This document shows positions 61,636 through 64,000 of a stretch of 64,000 bases of DNA, piece after piece. Each line of letters begins with the position of its first letter. Position 1 is the stretch's first letter. Origin of the DNA: Actinoplanes sp. M2I2 (GTDB lineage: Bacteria > Actinomycetota > Actinomycetes > Mycobacteriales > Micromonosporaceae); contig NZ_JALPVJ010000028.1 of the NCBI RefSeq assembly GCF_023544445.1, forward strand, positions 1 through 64,000, read 5' to 3'. The notes beneath the pieces are model-generated. The model was not told the DNA's origin, ran no database searches, and was given only the letters and a program-made list of their open reading frames with translations. Position numbers and translations under genes: made by a program.

Positions 61636-63036
61636 ATGTCGGATCTTCTGGGCCAGGTTCACGCGGCCGCCGGGCCCTATCTCGAGTCGCTGTCCGCGCG
61701 GCCGGTGCAGGATCCGGATGCTCTGTCGCTTCTCGCCGAGCTCGGTGGCCCGCTGCCCGCCTCGGGGGATCCGGCCGAGGTGGTCGAGCGGCTGTTGCGG
61801 ATCGGGACGGCGGCCGGCACGGCATCGGCCGGGCCCCGGTTCTTCCACTTCGTCACCGGCGGTGTGACGCCGGCGGCGCTCGCGGCGGACTGGGCGGCGG
61901 CGCTGCTCGACCAGAACGCGTTCTCGAAGATCTCGTCGCCGTTCGCGCATGAGGTCGAGACCGTGGCGCTCGACTGGTTGCGCCAGCTGTTCGGGCTGCC
62001 GGCGTCGTGGGGCGGGGCGCTGGTGGCCAGCGCCACGTTCGCCAACTTCACGTCGCTCGGGTGCGCCACGCACTGGTGGGGGTTTCAGCACGGCGTCGAC
62101 ACGGCCGAGGACGGGCTGACCGACCTGCCGCGGATGCCGGTGCTGTCCTCCGGTTACGTGCACGCGAGCGCGCGCAAGGCGCTGCAGATGCTGGGTCATG
62201 GACGGAACTCCGTGACGGTGTGCGCGCGGGACGCGGTCGGGCGGGCCGATCTCGCGGGCATGCGGCGGCACCTCGAGTCGTTGCGGGGCGCGCCCGCCGT
62301 GCTCATCGCCAACGCCGGCGAGGTGAACGCCGGCGACTTCGACCCGGTGGCCGAGCTGGCCGACCTGGCGTCCGAGTACGGCTGCTGGCTGCACGTGGAC
62401 GGCGCGTTCGGCCTTTTCGCCGCGCTTTCCCCGCGTACGGAGCATCTGGTGCGCGGCATCGACCGGGCCGACTCGATCGCGGCCGACGCGCACAAGTGGC
62501 TCAACGTCCCGTACGAGAGCGGTTTCGCCCTGGTCCGTGATCAGTCGCGGCTGGGCGCGGCGTTCGGCATGCCGGGCGCGGCCTACCTGCCCGGTCCGGG
62601 TGATCCGGCGAGCGGGTACGCGCTCTACGGTCCGGAGTCGTCGCGGCGGGCCCGCTCGCTGCCGATCTGGGCGACGCTGGCCGCGTACGGCCGGGACGGC
62701 CATCGTGAGATGGTCGAGCGTCACCTCGATCTGGCCCGGCGCCTGGCCGCCCTGGTCGACGCGGCGCCCGAGCTGGAGCGGCTGGCCGACGTGCCGCTCA
62801 ATATCGTGTGTTTCCGGGTGGCGCCGCCCGGCGACGCGGATCTCGACGACCTCAACCGCCGGGTCGGCGCCGCCCTCCTGCGGGACGGTCGGGTGTACGC
62901 CGGCACCACTGTCTACGACGGGAAGGTGGCTCTGCGCCCGGCGATCGTCAACTGGCGGACCACCGAGGCCGACATCGACCTGTTCGTCGCCGTCGTCCGG
63001 GAATTGGCCGCGACGGTGGGTGCGGCCCGGTCCTAG
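61636..63036 (+). CDS. PLP-dependent group II decarboxylase
   Basis: The 466-residue enzyme has the aromatic/acidic amino acid decarboxylase fold: FFHFVTGGVTPAALAADWAA, VASATFANFTSLGCA, HVDGAFG and the PLP lysine Lys287 in ADAHKWLNVPY. Members decarboxylate tyrosine, tryptophan, glutamate or 2,4-diaminobutyrate; some are aldehyde synthases. Substrate cannot be fixed. TAGGCT lies six bases before the ATG, so a leaderless message is likely. Confidence 0.92.
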   Translation: MSDLLGQVHAAAGPYLESLSARPVQDPDALSLLAELGGPLPASGDPAEVVERLLRIGTAAGTASAGPRFFHFVTGGVTPAALAADWAAALLDQNAFSKISSPFAHEVETVALDWLRQLFGLPASWGGALVASATFANFTSLGCATHWWGFQHGVDTAEDGLTDLPRMPVLSSGYVHASARKALQMLGHGRNSVTVCARDAVGRADLAGMRRHLESLRGAPAVLIANAGEVNAGDFDPVAELADLASEYGCWLHVDGAFGLFAALSPRTEHLVRGIDRADSIAADAHKWLNVPYESGFALVRDQSRLGAAFGMPGAAYLPGPGDPASGYALYGPESSRRARSLPIWATLAAYGRDGHREMVERHLDLARRLAALVDAAPELERLADVPLNIVCFRVAPPGDADLDDLNRRVGAALLRDGRVYAGTTVYDGKVALRPAIVNWRTTEADIDLFVAVVRELAATVGAARS

Positions 63037-63046
63037 AGTGCCGGGC

Positions 63047-63541
63047 ATGAGGAAGCTGGACGGTGCGTCCGTGGCCCTGGCTGTCGTTTTCGTGCTGGAC
63101 GCCGTCGCCGCGCTGGGGGTCGTGGTGGCGACCGCGTTCTCGACCGTGCTGCTCGGCGCCGACGCGGGACTGATCGTGCTCACCGACGGCGATTCCTTCC
63201 TGTTCGACGAGCTCGACCTCTGGTTCGGTGCGGCGACGTCGGTCTTCGCGCTGGGCTCCGCCGCGGCGTTCGCGCTGACCTGCCCGGCGGCGGCCGCGCT
63301 GGTGGTGGCGGTGCGCACGCGCACGGCCGGCACGATCGCGGCGGTCCTGGCCGGCGCGCTCGTGATCTGGTGCGCCGCGGCCGCCGCCGTCTCCGTGGCC
63401 GAGCCCGCGGCGCTGACCGTCTGTGCCGTGGCCGGCGCGGTCAACCTGGTGGCGCTGTTGCTGGCCGTGGGCGTGTTCCGGCCGGTGTCCCCGCCGAAGT
63501 CCCAAGCGGAGTCCCAAGCGGTCGGGACATCGGCATCGTGA
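63047..63541 (+). CDS. Small integral membrane protein, unknown
   Basis: The 164-residue protein has four hydrophobic spans (about 8-30, 60-80, 84-106 and 115-142) and a polar tail (PPKSQAESQA). No family is recognised. It begins 10 bases after the decarboxylase stop, with TAGAGT seven bases ahead of the ATG, so it may have its own leaderless promoter. Confidence 0.7.
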   Translation: MRKLDGASVALAVVFVLDAVAALGVVVATAFSTVLLGADAGLIVLTDGDSFLFDELDLWFGAATSVFALGSAAAFALTCPAAAALVVAVRTRTAGTIAAVLAGALVIWCAAAAAVSVAEPAALTVCAVAGAVNLVALLLAVGVFRPVSPPKSQAESQAVGTSAS

Positions 63542-63602
63542 CCGGTGGGACGGCGCTTTCCTAGGTTGAAGCCCTCGACAACCGTGATCTGGAGGGCTTC
63601 TC

Positions 63603-63986
63603 ATGGGACGTATGACCCGCTCGACCGCACTGCGGATCGCCGCCGCCCTGTCGGTGCTGGTGGCGATCATCGGCATCGTGCTGTTCGACCTGCCCAACCT
63701 GGTGCTCGGCGCGCGCGACAGCGAAGCGCCGTTCGGGCTCGTCCTGGGCAGCTTCACGTCGGACGTGCTCGCGCTCGTGGCCGCGTACGGCGCCTGGCGG
63801 CTCCAGAAATGGGGTGCGGTGCTGCTGATCGCGGTGAACGCGTTCTGGATCGTGCAGGCGGTCAGCTCGCTGCTGTTCGACCGGACCGGCGCCGAGGTGC
63901 TCTTCGCGTCGGTGATGCTCGTGCACCACATCGTGGTCATCTCGTTCTGTCTCTGGCGGGAACGGGTCGTCAGTGCTGCGGTCTGA
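63603..63986 (+). CDS. Small integral membrane protein, unknown
   Basis: The 127-residue protein has four predicted spans (about 10-32, 43-65, 68-90 and 98-118). GGAGGG precedes the ATG. It resembles other four-span proteins of unknown role in actinomycetes. It is last in the window. Confidence 0.75.
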   Translation: MGRMTRSTALRIAAALSVLVAIIGIVLFDLPNLVLGARDSEAPFGLVLGSFTSDVLALVAAYGAWRLQKWGAVLLIAVNAFWIVQAVSSLLFDRTGAEVLFASVMLVHHIVVISFCLWRERVVSAAV

Positions 63987-64000
63987 CGCGGCCGCCCGGC

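Overview
The window comes from a high-GC actinomycete. GTG and TTG starts are frequent, several genes look leaderless behind a TAnnnT box, and the set includes an NnaR-type nitrate cluster, a DUF664 DinB protein, a PopR/ClgR-like regulator beside a clpP pair, and a chemoreceptor. This fits a motile Micromonosporaceae such as Actinoplanes, but the genus is an inference. No rRNA operon, CRISPR array or intact transposase was seen.

Region 1 (0.4-16.2 kb) is a catabolic island for quinate/shikimate-like hydroaromatic acids. It holds a three-domain 3-dehydroshikimate dehydratase fusion with a divergent TetR regulator, a citryl-CoA-lyase-like protein coupled to a family III CoA-transferase, an aldehyde dehydrogenase coupled to a ThDP-dependent decarboxylase-like enzyme, an AroQ-like dehydratase, a Gfo/Idh/MocA oxidoreductase, an IclR regulator, a TRAP transporter (dctQMP) and a quinate/shikimate dehydrogenase. 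Two promoters in this island share one design: TTGCCA-N17-TACNTT followed by TAGTCCACANNGTGGTCCA. They appear to form one IclR regulon. The gene set suggests a further step in which a 2-oxo acid is decarboxylated, oxidised, activated with CoA and cleaved. This is the best candidate in the window for an undescribed pathway.

Region 2 (16.2-31.9 kb) begins with a secreted operon (ThuA-like protein, PQQ dehydrogenase with a C-terminal cupredoxin-like domain, Tat-type esterase). It continues with a membrane adenylate cyclase overlapping a CRP-family gene, an RTX-like repeat protein, a chemoreceptor, an M20 peptidase, a frameshifted GNAT gene next to a palindromic MITE-like element, a TauE/SafE permease and a CGNR zinc-finger regulator.

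Region 3 (32-45.3 kb) contains a GH3 glucosidase with a TetR regulator, a CBS protein, a degenerate EgtA-like protein, a VOC protein, small stress or unknown genes, and a tightly overlapping TetR-DUF4873-Baeyer-Villiger monooxygenase-SDR-hydrolase operon divergent from an AurF-like diiron oxygenase gene.

Region 4 (45.5-54.4 kb) is nitrate assimilation: two paralogous tiny genes of unknown function, nnaR, a sirohydrochlorin chelatase, nasA, an unknown small protein, nirB, nirD and narK. NnaR and the chelatase link siroheme supply to the reductases.

Region 5 (54.4-64 kb) is rich in tandem repeats. It contains a DUF222/HNH (13E12-type) gene behind a near-consensus SOS box, a clpP pair behind a PopR-like box, the popR-like gene with a C-terminal LAA, a RibD/DHFR-like reductase, a PAP2 gene with an internal deletion, a PLP-dependent decarboxylase and small membrane proteins.
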